This document shows positions 9,847-18,916 of a stretch of 64,000 nucleotides of DNA, piece by piece. A program made the position numbers and the translations under genes. Source of the stretch: Devosia ginsengisoli (GTDB taxonomy: Bacteria > Pseudomonadota > Alphaproteobacteria > Rhizobiales > Devosiaceae). Within the stretch, counting starts at the first letter, position 1; the number at the start of each line of letters is the position of its first letter. The stretch is from contig NZ_CP042304.1 in assembly GCF_007859655.1 (NCBI RefSeq), positions 4,280,501 through 4,344,500 on the forward strand. The letters are read 5' to 3'. Under the pieces are notes generated by a model. That model ran no database searches. It was not told the origin of the DNA and saw only the letters and a program-made list of their open reading frames with translations.

Positions 9847-9890
9847 TCCACGGATCACGATGATCAATGTTCCGCAGTAGGGGTTGCGTA

Positions 9891-10508
9891 CTACCCCTTC
9901 AGCGGCAGCCCAAGCGCAATCAGCTCTTTCCGCAGCATCACCGGGTCTTTGAAGTGCACCCCATGCATGCCGTATTTCCGCGCCGCCACGATATTGGGCT
10001 CGCTGTCGTCGATGAACACGCAATTGTCCGGCGCCAGGCTGTAGCGCTCGCAGAATACGCGATAGAGCCGCGGATCGGGCTTTACCAACCCTTCGAGCCC
10101 CGACACGATCACGCCGTCGAACTTTTCCAGGAACGGCCATTCGCCCAGGCAGCTCACCCACTTCTCCCAGGAGAAGTTGGTAATGGCGAAGGTGGGAATG
10201 TCCTGCTCGATCAGCTCGTTATGGATGTCGATCGTGCCCTGGATGAAATCGCCCAGCGTTTCCTTCCAGCGCATGTCGAAAGCCTGGATTTCCCGCCAGT
10301 ATCTGGGGAAGCGCGTGATCAGCTTGGCCACGCCCTCGGCATAGATTTCGCCGGCGTCGAATTCGAGATTCCAGTCGCCGGTGCAGATGTTCTGGTGGAA
10401 CCACAATGCGTCCTCTTCGCTCTCGAAGAGCTTGCGGAACAGGTACATCGGGTTCCAGTCGACGAACACGCCGCCAAGGTCGAACACGGGAACAAGCGTA
10501 TCGTTCAT
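9891..10508 (-). CDS. HAD-superfamily hydrolase
   Basis: 205-residue haloacid-dehalogenase-like phosphatase. Motif I is FDLGGVFVDWNP with nucleophile Asp10, motif II is TNFS, and motifs III/IV are KPDPRLYR and FIDDSEPNI. The helical cap and overall pattern resemble the HAD-IA (YihX-like) sugar-phosphate or epoxide-hydrolase N-terminal group; the substrate is not known. Start taken at MNDTLVPV; ATG 10514 (two codons earlier) and 10553 are also open, and no strong ribosome site separates them. It converges on upp and runs in the same direction as the TadE/G-like pair upstream of it. Confidence 0.85.
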   Translation of the reverse strand: MNDTLVPVFDLGGVFVDWNPMYLFRKLFESEEDALWFHQNICTGDWNLEFDAGEIYAEGVAKLITRFPRYWREIQAFDMRWKETLGDFIQGTIDIHNELIEQDIPTFAITNFSWEKWVSCLGEWPFLEKFDGVIVSGLEGLVKPDPRLYRVFCERYSLAPDNCVFIDDSEPNIVAARKYGMHGVHFKDPVMLRKELIALGLPLKG

Positions 10509-10580
10509 GAGCATACCGCCGGGACAGGGAAGAAGATGTCCGGCTTGTGGCATGCACCCGCTGGCGGCGCAAGCGGGGCT

Positions 10581-11165
10581 CTAGTTCACCGTGATATTGC
10601 CGCCGAAACGCGGCATCAGGAAGTTCTCGCGATAGAGGTTGATCGGCTGGTTGAAGATGAAGCCGAACAGCGGCATATGCGCATAGCTGCCCTCGGACAC
10701 GATCACATAAGTGGTCTTGGAATTGTCCTGGGCGATCTCTCTCATCGGCGCCGGCAGGGAAAAGGCAGAGCCCGCTTCATGCGCGCCCGGCCCCATAATG
10801 CCGTTCTCATATTGCCAGGACCAGACAACGCTGCTCGTGCCGTTGCTGAGCACCTGCACCTGGGTAACCGTCTGCAGCAGGTCGCCGGCGGGGTAGGGCG
10901 TCATGATCCCTTCCGCCGCCTGGAAATAGTCCTCCAGCGTCGCCGTGCTGATCGTGGTGTCGGAGCGGGCAACCAGGTCGCCCAGCGCGCCCGCGACCGA
11001 TTGCACCTTGCGGTCGGTGGTAATGGCCACGCTGGCCTCCACCGAGCCGATATAGACCAGCAGCATGATCGGCAGGATCAGTGCGAACTCGACCGCCGCC
11101 GTGGCCTCTTCGACCAGCGCCAACCGCCGCAGATGGGCCAGCAGCCCTTGCCACGCCCGTCTCAT
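10581..11165 (-). CDS. TadE/TadG-like pilus assembly protein
   Basis: 194-residue protein with a short basic N-terminus, then the TadE-like signature EEATAAVEFALILPIML and one membrane helix near residues 20-42. The rest is predicted outside the cytoplasm. Proteins of this type act as pseudopilin-like minor subunits of Flp pilus systems. ATG 11165 overlaps the upstream TGA as ATGA, so translation is coupled to the preceding TadE-like gene. An upstream start at 11267 would lie inside that gene and is unlikely. Confidence 0.85.
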   Translation of the reverse strand: MRRAWQGLLAHLRRLALVEEATAAVEFALILPIMLLVYIGSVEASVAITTDRKVQSVAGALGDLVARSDTTISTATLEDYFQAAEGIMTPYPAGDLLQTVTQVQVLSNGTSSVVWSWQYENGIMGPGAHEAGSAFSLPAPMREIAQDNSKTTYVIVSEGSYAHMPLFGFIFNQPINLYRENFLMPRFGGNITVN

Positions 11166-11743
11166 GTGAATGGCTCGTTGCGGAACACGGTGGCGGCGCC
11201 CATCAGGTGTTTGCCGCCGCTCAGATTGTTCAGTCCCAACCCGCTGACCGGCAGGATCAGCGGCCATTGGTAATACACCTGCACGGCCACGATGTTGGAC
11301 CCGCTGCCTGGCGCATAGACTTCCGGCCGCGTCCAGTCATTGCAACTGGCCTCGCCGGTGTCGCATGCCATGTTGACCGGCGGGCTGATGCTCACCGCGT
11401 TGAAGCTGTTGATCACCTGCACTTCGACATGCAGGCCCGAACAATCCCTGAACAGGCCGTAGAGTCGGTCACAGACGCTCTGCTTGAATTGCTCCGGCGT
11501 AAGACCGGCCTGCTGCGTCTGGCCGGTACGGATCATCCGGCCGGCATCCTGCACGGCGCTGTCGAGAATCTGTCCCGACAGGAACACCATGGATGTTTCG
11601 ATGATCGCGCCAAGGATCGAGAAGAAGGGCACGGCGAGCAGCCCGAATTCCACCACCGTCACGCCGTTTTCGTCGCGCATGAAGTCGCGCCGCCGCCGCG
11701 GCGGCAGGCGCCTTCCGATCCGCGATGCAAGGCGTTCCGTCAT
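11162..11743 (-). CDS. TadE-family pilus assembly protein
   Basis: 193-residue protein: basic N-terminus, then DENGVTVVEFGLLAVPFF (TadE-like motif with conserved Glu) and one helix near residues 25-48, followed by an extracytoplasmic domain with several Cys (SVCDRLYG, RDCSG, MACD, ASCND) that may form disulfides. Probable minor pseudopilin of the Tad machine. It is first in a two-gene unit transcribed away from the main cpa genes; a half-site GGTTAA lies upstream at 11838. Confidence 0.87.
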   Translation of the reverse strand: MTERLASRIGRRLPPRRRRDFMRDENGVTVVEFGLLAVPFFSILGAIIETSMVFLSGQILDSAVQDAGRMIRTGQTQQAGLTPEQFKQSVCDRLYGLFRDCSGLHVEVQVINSFNAVSISPPVNMACDTGEASCNDWTRPEVYAPGSGSNIVAVQVYYQWPLILPVSGLGLNNLSGGKHLMGAATVFRNEPFT

Positions 11744-11880
11744 GTTCCGAGCCCGGTTGCGCGATGCGGCAAACCTAGCCCTGCATGGATAACCGAAGGT
11801 TAGGAGGAGCCCGTAGCCGCCCCGTAACTCTGGTCACGGTTAATAGAGCGTTTCCGGCAAGGTGGCTACGGCTTTGCGGC

Positions 11881-12336
11881 TCAGTTGGCGAGCTGCTGGA
11901 CCAGCTGGGACGAGGCGATCGCCTCCGAGGAAAAGTTCGTGTCGTCGCCCATCATTACCACCGACTGGCAGATCGGGGCACAGGCCAGGCTCGTGCGCGC
12001 CTGTCCCTGATAGACCGTCACCACGCCTGCCTGCATCTGCACCACTTCGATCAGTGTATCGGCGATCGGGTTGCCGGCATTGTCGAGCACGATCAGGTTG
12101 GTTTGGCCAAAGCTCTTGCCGGTCAGGATCAGCGTCTGTGGGTCCTGGATGGTCACGTCGGCTATGCCAGGATTGCCGATGATCACGGTGGCGGCCGCGG
12201 CATTGATGCGCAGGATGCGCGCCATGTTGACATTGACGTTGATCGGCGCCCCGTCGGTTGCCATGGCCGGTGCCGGCGCCAGGCTTGCTGCAAGCGACAG
12301 GCTGAGTGCGAAGGCGGCGGCGAACATGGGGCGCAT
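11881..12336 (-). CDS. Secretin N-domain-like pilus assembly protein
   Basis: 151-residue exported protein. A signal peptide (MRPMFAAAFALSLSLAAS, cleavage after AMA near residue 26) precedes a domain like the N-terminal part of RcpA/CpaC secretins (pilus formation protein N-terminal region): NVNMARILRI...IGNPGIADVTIQD...LTGKSFGQTNLIVLD. It lacks the secretin barrel. It probably works in the periplasm with the secretin at 14690. Start chosen at the signal peptide; the frame is open upstream to 12423. It is divergent from flp. Confidence 0.87.
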   Translation of the reverse strand: MRPMFAAAFALSLSLAASLAPAPAMATDGAPINVNVNMARILRINAAAATVIIGNPGIADVTIQDPQTLILTGKSFGQTNLIVLDNAGNPIADTLIEVVQMQAGVVTVYQGQARTSLACAPICQSVVMMGDDTNFSSEAIASSQLVQQLAN

Positions 12337-12726
12337 GGTGCGGTTCCGGCATACTGGTACTCGATACCGGCATTTTCGACGCGAATGGTTTATTTTTGGC
12401 AAACGCACTTTAACAGTGCCCATGACAGTCGATACAAGTTGGTTTTGCCCGCTCTTCAGTAAAACTCTTTACAGTGCGGATTTTGTGCCAATGGCCATAA
12501 TACCTGGGGGTTTTTGCGTAATATATACGGCCAAGAATGCGGTCCGTAAAATGCGACGCATTACGTTAACACTCTGATTAATATAGGAAATCTGCGGCCA
12601 ATTCACGGAAGGATGCGTATGTCGATTAACGCAATTTCAAGGACTCCGGCCTAGCGTCCGCCCTGTTCGATGTGTGACGTGTCGAACGATGACGTCTCTA
12701 GATGACGTAGAAAATGGAGCCTGGGA
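12337..12726. promoter_or_regulatory. Divergent regulatory gap between secretin-like gene and flp
   Basis: A 390-base AT-richer gap holding the start regions of two divergent pilus units. Seen in it: TTAA-N8-TTAA at 12566-12581, another TTAAC near 12625, and three TGACGT copies at 12675, 12690 and 12703 just before flp. The TTAA pair resembles a CtrA site (TTAA-N7-TTAA) but with one extra base. No convincing coding frame was found here. Confidence 0.5.
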
Positions 12727-12921
12727 ATGAACATCTTCGCACGTTTCGCCAAGGACGAGTCCGGCGCAACCGCAATTGAATACGGCCTCATCGCCGCCCT
12801 GATTTCTGTCGGCATTATTCTTGCCGTTACGACCCTCGGTAACAACCTGCGCGACGTATTCTCGACCGTCGGGAACGCGCTCGACGTGACCCCGCCCGCC
12901 GCTGGCGGTGGCACGACCTAA
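12727..12921 (+). CDS. flp: Flp family type IVb pilin
   Basis: 64-residue major pilin. Short basic leader MNIFARFAKDESG, predicted cleavage after Gly13, then ATAIEYGLIAALISVG with Glu at +5 and Tyr at +6 as in Flp pilins, and one hydrophobic helix. The prepilin peptidase for it is the next gene. The C-terminal tail is short and Pro/Gly/Thr rich. A strong terminator follows, so flp can be transcribed alone and at high level. Confidence 0.96.
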   Translation: MNIFARFAKDESGATAIEYGLIAALISVGIILAVTTLGNNLRDVFSTVGNALDVTPPAAGGGTT

Positions 12922-12944
12922 GACCAACAGGTCTTCGAAATATG

Positions 12945-12974
12945 AGGGAGGAGCGCTTGCGCTCCTCCCTTTTC
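12945..12974 (+). terminator. Intrinsic terminator after flp
   Basis: Perfect 12-base stem AGGGAGGAGCGC / GCGCTCCTCCCT with a TT loop, followed by TTT. It would separate flp from cpaA and the rest of the machine, allowing a high pilin-to-machine ratio. Confidence 0.9.
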
Positions 12975-13047
12975 ATTTGGGCTTTCTTAACGGCAGGTTG
13001 GCACTCTGGCGCTGCAGGTTTCGCGCCGGTGAAGAGGAAATCGAACC

Positions 13048-13548
13048 ATGAATATCGTTGCGATGCTGCTGTTTCCCGCCGCCATGGCGTTTGCGGCCTC
13101 GTCCGATCTGCTGACCATGCGCATTTCCAACAAGCTGGTGCTGTTCCTGGTCGCCAGCTTCTGCGTGCTGGCCCTCGCCATCAATCTGCCCCTGCAGCAA
13201 TTCGCCATGCATGTCGTCTGCGCGCTCGCGGTCCTGGCGGTCGGCTTCACGCTCTTTGCCCTGCGCTGGATCGGCGGTGGCGATGCCAAGCTGGCGGCGG
13301 CCACCACCCTGTGGCTTGGTTTCGGGCTGACCCTGCCATACCTGGTCTACGCCGGCCTGCTCGGCGGTGTGCTGACCCTCATGATCCTGGCTTTGCGCCG
13401 CCTGCCGCTGAGCCCGCTACTGGCCCGCTACCATTGGCTCGAACGCCTGCATGACAACAAGTCCGGCGTGCCCTATGGCATCGCCCTGGCTTTGGCCGGC
13501 ATGCTCACCTACACCAATTCGGCCATCTTCGAGCGCCTCGCCGTCTGA
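13048..13548 (+). CDS. cpaA: Prepilin peptidase (A24 family)
   Basis: 166-residue inner-membrane aspartic peptidase that removes the Flp leader. The two catalytic Asp residues are visible: Asp20 in ASSDLLTMRI and Asp79 in GGGDAKLAAA. About five membrane helices. It is the short form without a methylase domain, as is usual for CpaA/TadV. It follows the flp terminator; a regulatory gap with an inverted GTTAACCG repeat separates it from cpaB. Confidence 0.94.
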   Translation: MNIVAMLLFPAAMAFAASSDLLTMRISNKLVLFLVASFCVLALAINLPLQQFAMHVVCALAVLAVGFTLFALRWIGGGDAKLAAATTLWLGFGLTLPYLVYAGLLGGVLTLMILALRRLPLSPLLARYHWLERLHDNKSGVPYGIALALAGMLTYTNSAIFERLAV

Positions 13549-13642
13549 TCGCTCCAAGTAATAGGCTCAATCTGCACTAGTAACGGTGCCGTCTTTGCTG
13601 TCTGCATGAGCCGTTTCGGCAAAATGTCAAAATTTACATATT

Positions 13643-13672
13643 GTTAACCGCACCCGAAAAGCTCCGGTTAAC
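13643..13672. promoter_or_regulatory. Inverted repeat GTTAACCG-N14-CGGTTAAC before cpaB
   Basis: Perfect 8-base arms about 80 bases before the cpaB start, in an AT-rich gap (13549-13749). TTAACC/GGTTAA words also occur before flp, the TadE unit and tadD. They match CtrA half-sites known from Caulobacter; the link is inferred. Confidence 0.5.
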
Positions 13673-13749
13673 CAAACTTTGACCCTTTGCGTTCAAAGTT
13701 CCGCCGGTGGAACTGGGCCGATTGCGCCCGCGTACAACCGGAGTGGGTC

Positions 13750-14676
13750 ATGAAGCCGGCGCGTATCATCTTGTTGGTTGTGGCGCTTGTCGCTGGCGGC
13801 CTGGCCGCATTTCTCGTCACCCGTGGCGGTGGTGCTCCCGCACCCCAGCAGGCCGTCCAGACCGAAGTGGTCCAGGAAGCCAGGACGCAGATCCTCGTCG
13901 CCAAGGCGCCTATCGGTCTTGGCGAGCGCCTCGGCCCGGCAAACCTGGAATGGCAGGATTGGCCCGAAGGCGCCGTTCGCTCCGAATATGTGACCATCTC
14001 GGCCATGCCCGATGCGCCTGCCGATCTCAAGGATGCCGTGGCGCGCTTCGAATTCTTCCCCGGCGAGCCGATCCGCGAGGCCAAGCTGGTCCGTGCCGAT
14101 CAGGGTTATCTCTCGGCTGTCCTCTCCGAAGGCATGCGCGGCGTCTCGGTCAGCGTCTCGGCCGAATCCAGCGCCGGCGGCTTCGTGGTCCCCAATGACC
14201 ACGTCGATGTGGTGCTGACGCGCCAGACCCCGGCGGGCCAGCAGTCCGAGGTCATCCTGTCCAATGTGCGCGTGCTGGCCATCGGTACCCGACTGGGCGA
14301 AATGGGCACCAGCGGCGGCCAGGAAGATCCTAACGCGCCGGCGCCCACGCCCGTCACCTTCGCCAATTCGGCCATTGCCACGCTCGAGCTCGATCCGGCC
14401 CAGGCCGAAACGCTGATCAACGCCTCCACGCGTGGCCAACTGGCGCTGACCCTGCGTTCCGTCGTCGATTTCAGCAAGTCCACCGTGGCCGAAACCAATT
14501 CCAACCAGACCGTGCGTCTCATCCGTTTCGGCAAGGAACAGTCGATCCTGGCCGGCACCAATCCCACTCTGGTCGGCCAGCAGACGGTCGAAATGAGCCC
14601 CGACCTCTACCCACAGACGTCAGGCGATGCGGCCCAGCCCTATGTGTCCATCGAACCCCAGGTGGTGTCCGAATAG
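13750..14676 (+). CDS. cpaB: Flp pilus assembly protein CpaB
   Basis: 308-residue RcpC/CpaB family protein. One N-terminal membrane helix (MKPARIILLVVALVAGGLAA) anchors a periplasmic part with an SAF-like domain (VVQEARTQILVAKAPIGLGERL near residues 40-61) and a beta-rich domain (SVSAESSAGGFVVPNDHVDV). It probably stabilises the secretin complex. First gene of the large rightward unit cpaB-cpaC-cpaE-cpaF-tadB-tadC. ATG 13750 is chosen because it begins the membrane helix; the frame is open from 13687. Confidence 0.93.
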   Translation: MKPARIILLVVALVAGGLAAFLVTRGGGAPAPQQAVQTEVVQEARTQILVAKAPIGLGERLGPANLEWQDWPEGAVRSEYVTISAMPDAPADLKDAVARFEFFPGEPIREAKLVRADQGYLSAVLSEGMRGVSVSVSAESSAGGFVVPNDHVDVVLTRQTPAGQQSEVILSNVRVLAIGTRLGEMGTSGGQEDPNAPAPTPVTFANSAIATLELDPAQAETLINASTRGQLALTLRSVVDFSKSTVAETNSNQTVRLIRFGKEQSILAGTNPTLVGQQTVEMSPDLYPQTSGDAAQPYVSIEPQVVSE

Positions 14677-14689
14677 GACGGAGATGATC

Positions 14690-16108
14690 ATGAACCAGTT
14701 CACCACGCTTCGCCGCCGCACTGCCGGTCTTCTCGCCGCTTCCGCGCTGGCCCTGGGCCTGCTGGCCCTGCCGATGGTTCCCGCCGCCATGGCCGAGGAA
14801 ACCCACGTCACCATCTCCGCCGCAGCCTACGGCGCCACGCGCAAGTTCGAGGTCGAGATCAACAAGACCGCTCTGGTCGATCTGCCGGCCGGCGCTGCCG
14901 AAGTCATCGTCTCCCAGCCGGGCGTGGCCGCCGCCATCATGCGCACCCGCACCCGCGCCCTCATCCAGGGCATTACCGGTGGCGACACCAATATCTTCTT
15001 CCTCGATGATCAGGGCCGCACCATCGCCGTGCTTGACGTCAAGGTGATCGAAGAACCCTCCCAGGTCGGCAACGCCCTGCAGATGGCGCTGGCCCGTGTC
15101 ATTCCCGGCTCCAATATCCGCGTGGAATCGGTGACCCTGGGCGGCGACGTCAACCGCATCGTGCTCACAGGCAATGTGCTGTCCGGCGAAGACCGTGAGC
15201 GCGCCACCGCTGTCGCCACCCAGTTTGCCGGCGGCGCGGAAAACGTCGCCAACATTCTCGATGTCGCCGGCGCCCAGCAGGTCATGCTGCAGGTCACGGT
15301 GTCCGAAGTGAAGCGCGACGTTGCCAAGCAGCTCGGCATCAATCTTGGCGCCGTGTTCAATGTCGGCACCACCAATCTGCTGCAATTCGCCAATGGCCTG
15401 CTGACCGATGCCTTCCCGCTCACCGGCATCGATGCGAGCTTCAGTGCCAATGGCAATTCCGTCAGCACGGCCATTCGCGCGCTTGAAGGCCGCGGCGCGC
15501 TGCGCGTCCTGGCCCAACCGACGCTGACGGCCATTTCCGGCGAACCCGCCAAGTTCCTCGCTGGCGGCGAAATGCCCTATTACACCTATGAGGACGACGA
15601 CAACGGCAACCGCACGCGCACCGTCCTGTTCAAGCCCTATGGCGTCCAGCTGAGCTTTACCCCGGTGGTCAAGTCCAATGGGGTCATCGCGCTCAAGGTC
15701 GAAACCTCGGTTTCCGAACCGCAGGCGGATTTCTCGATTACCAAGCGCGAGGCCAATACCTCGGTCGAGCTGCCCAGCGGCATGACGCTGGCGATTGGCG
15801 GCCTGCTGGAAGAAAAGTCCACCCAGCAGATCGAGCAGTTCCCCTGGCTGGGCGACATCCCGATCCTGGGCGCCCTGTTCCGCTCGCGCGATTACCGCAC
15901 CGAGCAGACCGAGCTGGTCATTCTGGTCACCCCCTATCTGGTTGGTCCCAGCCCCGCCAATTCCATCCCCGTGCCCACCGATCGCACGGCGGTCGCCAGC
16001 GACGCCGAGGCCATTTTCCTGGGCAAGCTGGAAACCATGTATGGCGTCGGCAATAGCGGCGAAATGCGCGGCGGCTTCAGCGGTTCGGTCGGCTTCGTCC
16101 TCGACTGA
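14690..16108 (+). CDS. cpaC: Flp pilus secretin CpaC/RcpA
   Basis: 472-residue outer-membrane secretin. Signal peptide of about 36 residues ending PAAMA, an N-terminal domain (INKTALVDLPAGAAEVIVSQ), a BON-like/N1 part, then the conserved secretin domain with VMLQVTVSEVKRDVAKQLGI, LRVLAQPTLTAISGEPAKFL and PWLGDIPILGALF. It forms the channel for the Flp pilus. ATG 14690 is placed six bases after CGGAG; ATG 14684 is too close. It starts 13 bases after cpaB. Confidence 0.95.
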   Translation: MNQFTTLRRRTAGLLAASALALGLLALPMVPAAMAEETHVTISAAAYGATRKFEVEINKTALVDLPAGAAEVIVSQPGVAAAIMRTRTRALIQGITGGDTNIFFLDDQGRTIAVLDVKVIEEPSQVGNALQMALARVIPGSNIRVESVTLGGDVNRIVLTGNVLSGEDRERATAVATQFAGGAENVANILDVAGAQQVMLQVTVSEVKRDVAKQLGINLGAVFNVGTTNLLQFANGLLTDAFPLTGIDASFSANGNSVSTAIRALEGRGALRVLAQPTLTAISGEPAKFLAGGEMPYYTYEDDDNGNRTRTVLFKPYGVQLSFTPVVKSNGVIALKVETSVSEPQADFSITKREANTSVELPSGMTLAIGGLLEEKSTQQIEQFPWLGDIPILGALFRSRDYRTEQTELVILVTPYLVGPSPANSIPVPTDRTAVASDAEAIFLGKLETMYGVGNSGEMRGGFSGSVGFVLD

Positions 16109-16134
16109 GGCAGGCGTCAAGGAGTTTTGCTTTC

Positions 16135-17403
16135 ATGAGTTTCCTCAGTTCAGAGCCCAAGGTCGAAGAGCCGGCAGCCGATATCGCCTCGGGCGCGCGC
16201 CTCATTCCGCGCATCACCATCCAGGCCTTCTGCGAGCATTCCCAGACGGCCCAACTGGTCGAAAGCGCCATCCATGACCGGCGCATGTCCAAGGTGGCGC
16301 TCACCACCCACAATGGCGGCATCGACGGCGCGGTCGAAACCTACAAGTCCAACCCCACGCCCAACCTGATCATCGTCGAGACCAATCTCAGCCCCGACGA
16401 AATCCCTGGCGCGCTGGAGCGCCTCGCCGAAGTCTGCGATGCCTCGACGCGCGTCGTCGTGCTCGGCCATGTCAACGACGTGCTGCTCTACCGCGAGCTG
16501 ATCCGCTCGGGCATTTCGGAATATATCGTGCTGCCGGCCACCGCCCAGCAGATCGTCAGCGCTATTACCGATCTCTTCGCCTCGGAAAATGCCGCCCCCA
16601 TCGGGCGCACGGTGGGCTTTGTCTCGGCCAAGGGCGGCGCCGGCGGCTCCACCGTCGCCCATAACGTCGCCTGGGCCATCGCCACCGCGCTCCGCCAGGA
16701 TAGCCTGATCCTCGATATGGACCTGGCCTTCGGCACCGCCGGCCTCAATTTCAACCAGGACCCGCCGCACGGTCTTGCCGACGCGCTCTCGGCCAACCAG
16801 AAGGTCGACCAGACCATGCTGGATCGCCTGATGAGCAAGGCGGCCAATCACATCAACCTGCTGACCGCCCCGGTCACGCTCGATCGCACCTTCGATTTCG
16901 AAGAGCGCGAATTCGAGCAGATTCTCGAACTCTGCCAGAACACCATGCCCATCGTGGTGCTCGATATTCCCCATGCCTGGAATGCCTGGGTTCGCCAGAC
17001 GCTCGCCACCGTGGATGAAGTGGTGATCGTGGCCGAGCCCGACCTGGCCAATCTGCGCAACGCCAAGAATATCGCCGATACGGTCCGCGCCCTGCGACCC
17101 ACCGAGAATGCGCCATCCCTGGTGCTCAACAAGGTGGGCATGACGCGCCGGCCCGAGATCAACCCGGCCGAATTCGCTTCTTCGGTGGAATGCCAGCTCA
17201 TCGGCCAGATCCCGTTCGATGCGGCTCTGTTCGGCACTGCGGCCAATAACGGGCAGATGATTGCCGAGGTCGCCGCCAACAACAAGATCAACGATGTCTA
17301 CCGCGCCGTCAGCCTGCATGTGACGGGCCGGCAGGCAATCCATGCCGGGGGCCGGTCATCGAACCTGATGAAACTGCCCTCCTTCCTCAAGAAGCGGGCC
17401 TGA
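16135..17403 (+). CDS. cpaE: Pilus assembly ATPase-like protein CpaE/TadZ
   Basis: 422-residue protein with a receiver-like N-terminal domain (about 25-150) and a MinD/ParA-type ATPase domain. The deviant Walker A is KGGAGGST at residues 166-173, with GAG where MinD has GVG; later switch segments are SLILDMDLAFGTAG and PIVVLDIPHAWN. TadZ proteins place the pilus machine at the cell pole. AAGGAG lies ten bases before ATG. Confidence 0.94.
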   Translation: MSFLSSEPKVEEPAADIASGARLIPRITIQAFCEHSQTAQLVESAIHDRRMSKVALTTHNGGIDGAVETYKSNPTPNLIIVETNLSPDEIPGALERLAEVCDASTRVVVLGHVNDVLLYRELIRSGISEYIVLPATAQQIVSAITDLFASENAAPIGRTVGFVSAKGGAGGSTVAHNVAWAIATALRQDSLILDMDLAFGTAGLNFNQDPPHGLADALSANQKVDQTMLDRLMSKAANHINLLTAPVTLDRTFDFEEREFEQILELCQNTMPIVVLDIPHAWNAWVRQTLATVDEVVIVAEPDLANLRNAKNIADTVRALRPTENAPSLVLNKVGMTRRPEINPAEFASSVECQLIGQIPFDAALFGTAANNGQMIAEVAANNKINDVYRAVSLHVTGRQAIHAGGRSSNLMKLPSFLKKRA

Positions 17404-17416
17404 AGGTAGGACGACC

Positions 17417-18916
17417 ATGTTTGGCAAGCGCACATCTTTTGGCGGCAATACTCCGGGCGTCGGCGAAGTCCCGCGTCCGGTTCCCAGCGCCGCGCCGCAA
17501 GCCCAAGCCCCCTCCGCACCCGCGCGCCGATCCGCCGATGCCGACGCCATGGCCGCTCGCATGCGCGGCGGCGGCGACGAAGTGGTCGATGTCCGCGCCC
17601 CGGCCGATGCCGCGCGCGACAAGGAATATTTCCACACCAAGTCGGCCATCTTCAGCGCGCTGATCGATTCCATCGATCTCAGCCAGCTCGCCACTATGGA
17701 TCAGGATGCGGCGCGCGAGGAAATCCGCGACATCGTCGCCGAGATCATCGCGCTCAAATCCATCATCATGTCCATTTCCGAGCAGGAAGACCTGCTCGAG
17801 GATATCTGCAACGACGTGCTGGGCTATGGCCCGCTCGAGCCGCTGCTGGCGCGCGACGACATCGCCGATATCATGGTCAACGGTTCCCAGCGTTGCTACA
17901 TCGAAGTCGCCGGCAAGGTGAAGCTCACCAATGTGCGCTTCCGCGACGACGCCCACCTGATGAATGTCTGCCAGCGCATCGTCAGCCAGGTCGGCCGCCG
18001 CGTCGATGAAAGTTCGCCCATCTGCGACGCTCGTCTGCCCGATGGCTCCCGCGTCAACGTCATCGCCCCGCCGCTGGCCATCGACGGCGCCGCGCTCACC
18101 ATCCGTAAGTTCAAGAAGGACAAGCTGACCCTCCAGCAGCTGGTCAAATACAATTCCATCTCGCCCGAAGGCGCCGAAGTTTTGCGCATCCTTGGCCGCG
18201 TCCGCGCCAATGTGCTGATTTCCGGTGGTACCGGCTCGGGCAAGACCACCTTGCTCAATTGCATGACCGCCTTCATCGAAAAGGATGAGCGCGTCATCAC
18301 CTGCGAGGACTCGGCCGAACTCCAGCTCCAGCAGCCTCATGTGGTGCGTCTCGAAACCCGCCCGCCCAATCTGGAGGGCGAGGGCGAGATCACCATGCGC
18401 GATCTCATTAAGAACTGCCTGCGCATGCGGCCCGAACGCATCATCGTCGGCGAAGTCCGTGGCCCCGAGAGTTTCGACCTGCTCCAGGCCATGAATACCG
18501 GCCACGATGGCTCGATGGGCACGCTGCACGCCAACAGCCCGCGCGAAGCCCTGTCCCGTCTCGAATCCATGATCACCATGGGCGGCTACAGCCTGCCCAG
18601 CCGCACCATTCGCGAGATGATCACCTCGTCAATCGATGTCGTGGTGCAGGCCGCCCGCCTGCGCGATGGTTCGCGCCGCATCACCCACATCACCGAGATC
18701 CTGGGCATGGAAGGCGACGTGATCGTGACCCAGGATATTTTCCTCTACGACATCATGGGCGAGGACGGGAACGGCATGCTGATCGGCAAGCATCGCTCCA
18801 CCGGCATCACCAAGCCGCAATTCGCCGAGCGCGCCCGCTATTTCAACGAGGAAGCCAACCTCGTCGAAGCGCTCGAAAAGTCCAACACCGAACAGCGCCA
18901 GCTGCTGGATTCGTGA
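17417..18916 (+). CDS. cpaF: Tad secretion ATPase CpaF/TadA
   Basis: 499-residue secretion ATPase of the GspE/VirB11 family that powers Flp pilus assembly. A Pro/Ala-rich N-terminus (about 80 residues) is followed by the all-helical and N-terminal domains, Walker [11 protein letters not shown] at 269-278, Asp box [17 protein letters not shown], Walker [10 protein letters not shown] and His box [11 protein letters not shown]. The stop TGA overlaps the next ATG by one base (TGATG), indicating coupling to tadB. Confidence 0.96.
   Translation: MFGKRTSFGGNTPGVGEVPRPVPSAAPQAQAPSAPARRSADADAMAARMRGGGDEVVDVRAPADAARDKEYFHTKSAIFSALIDSIDLSQLATMDQDAAREEIRDIVAEIIALKSIIMSISEQEDLLEDICNDVLGYGPLEPLLARDDIADIMVNGSQRCYIEVAGKVKLTNVRFRDDAHLMNVCQRIVSQVGRRVDESSPICDARLPDGSRVNVIAPPLAIDGAALTIRKFKKDKLTLQQLVKYNSISPEGAEVLRILGRVRANVLISGGTGSGKTTLLNCMTAFIEKDERVITCEDSAELQLQQPHVVRLETRPPNLEGEGEITMRDLIKNCLRMRPERIIVGEVRGPESFDLLQAMNTGHDGSMGTLHANSPREALSRLESMITMGGYSLPSRTIREMITSSIDVVVQAARLRDGSRRITHITEILGMEGDVIVTQDIFLYDIMGEDGNGMLIGKHRSTGITKPQFAERARYFNEEANLVEALEKSNTEQRQLLDS

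Noticed and set aside
9867..11273. Plus-strand frame of 468 codons
   Set aside because: Antisense to the HAD and TadE/G-like genes, which show clear motifs.
12566..12581. CtrA site at flp
   Set aside because: Spacing is eight bases instead of seven; kept only as a weak motif within the regulatory gap.
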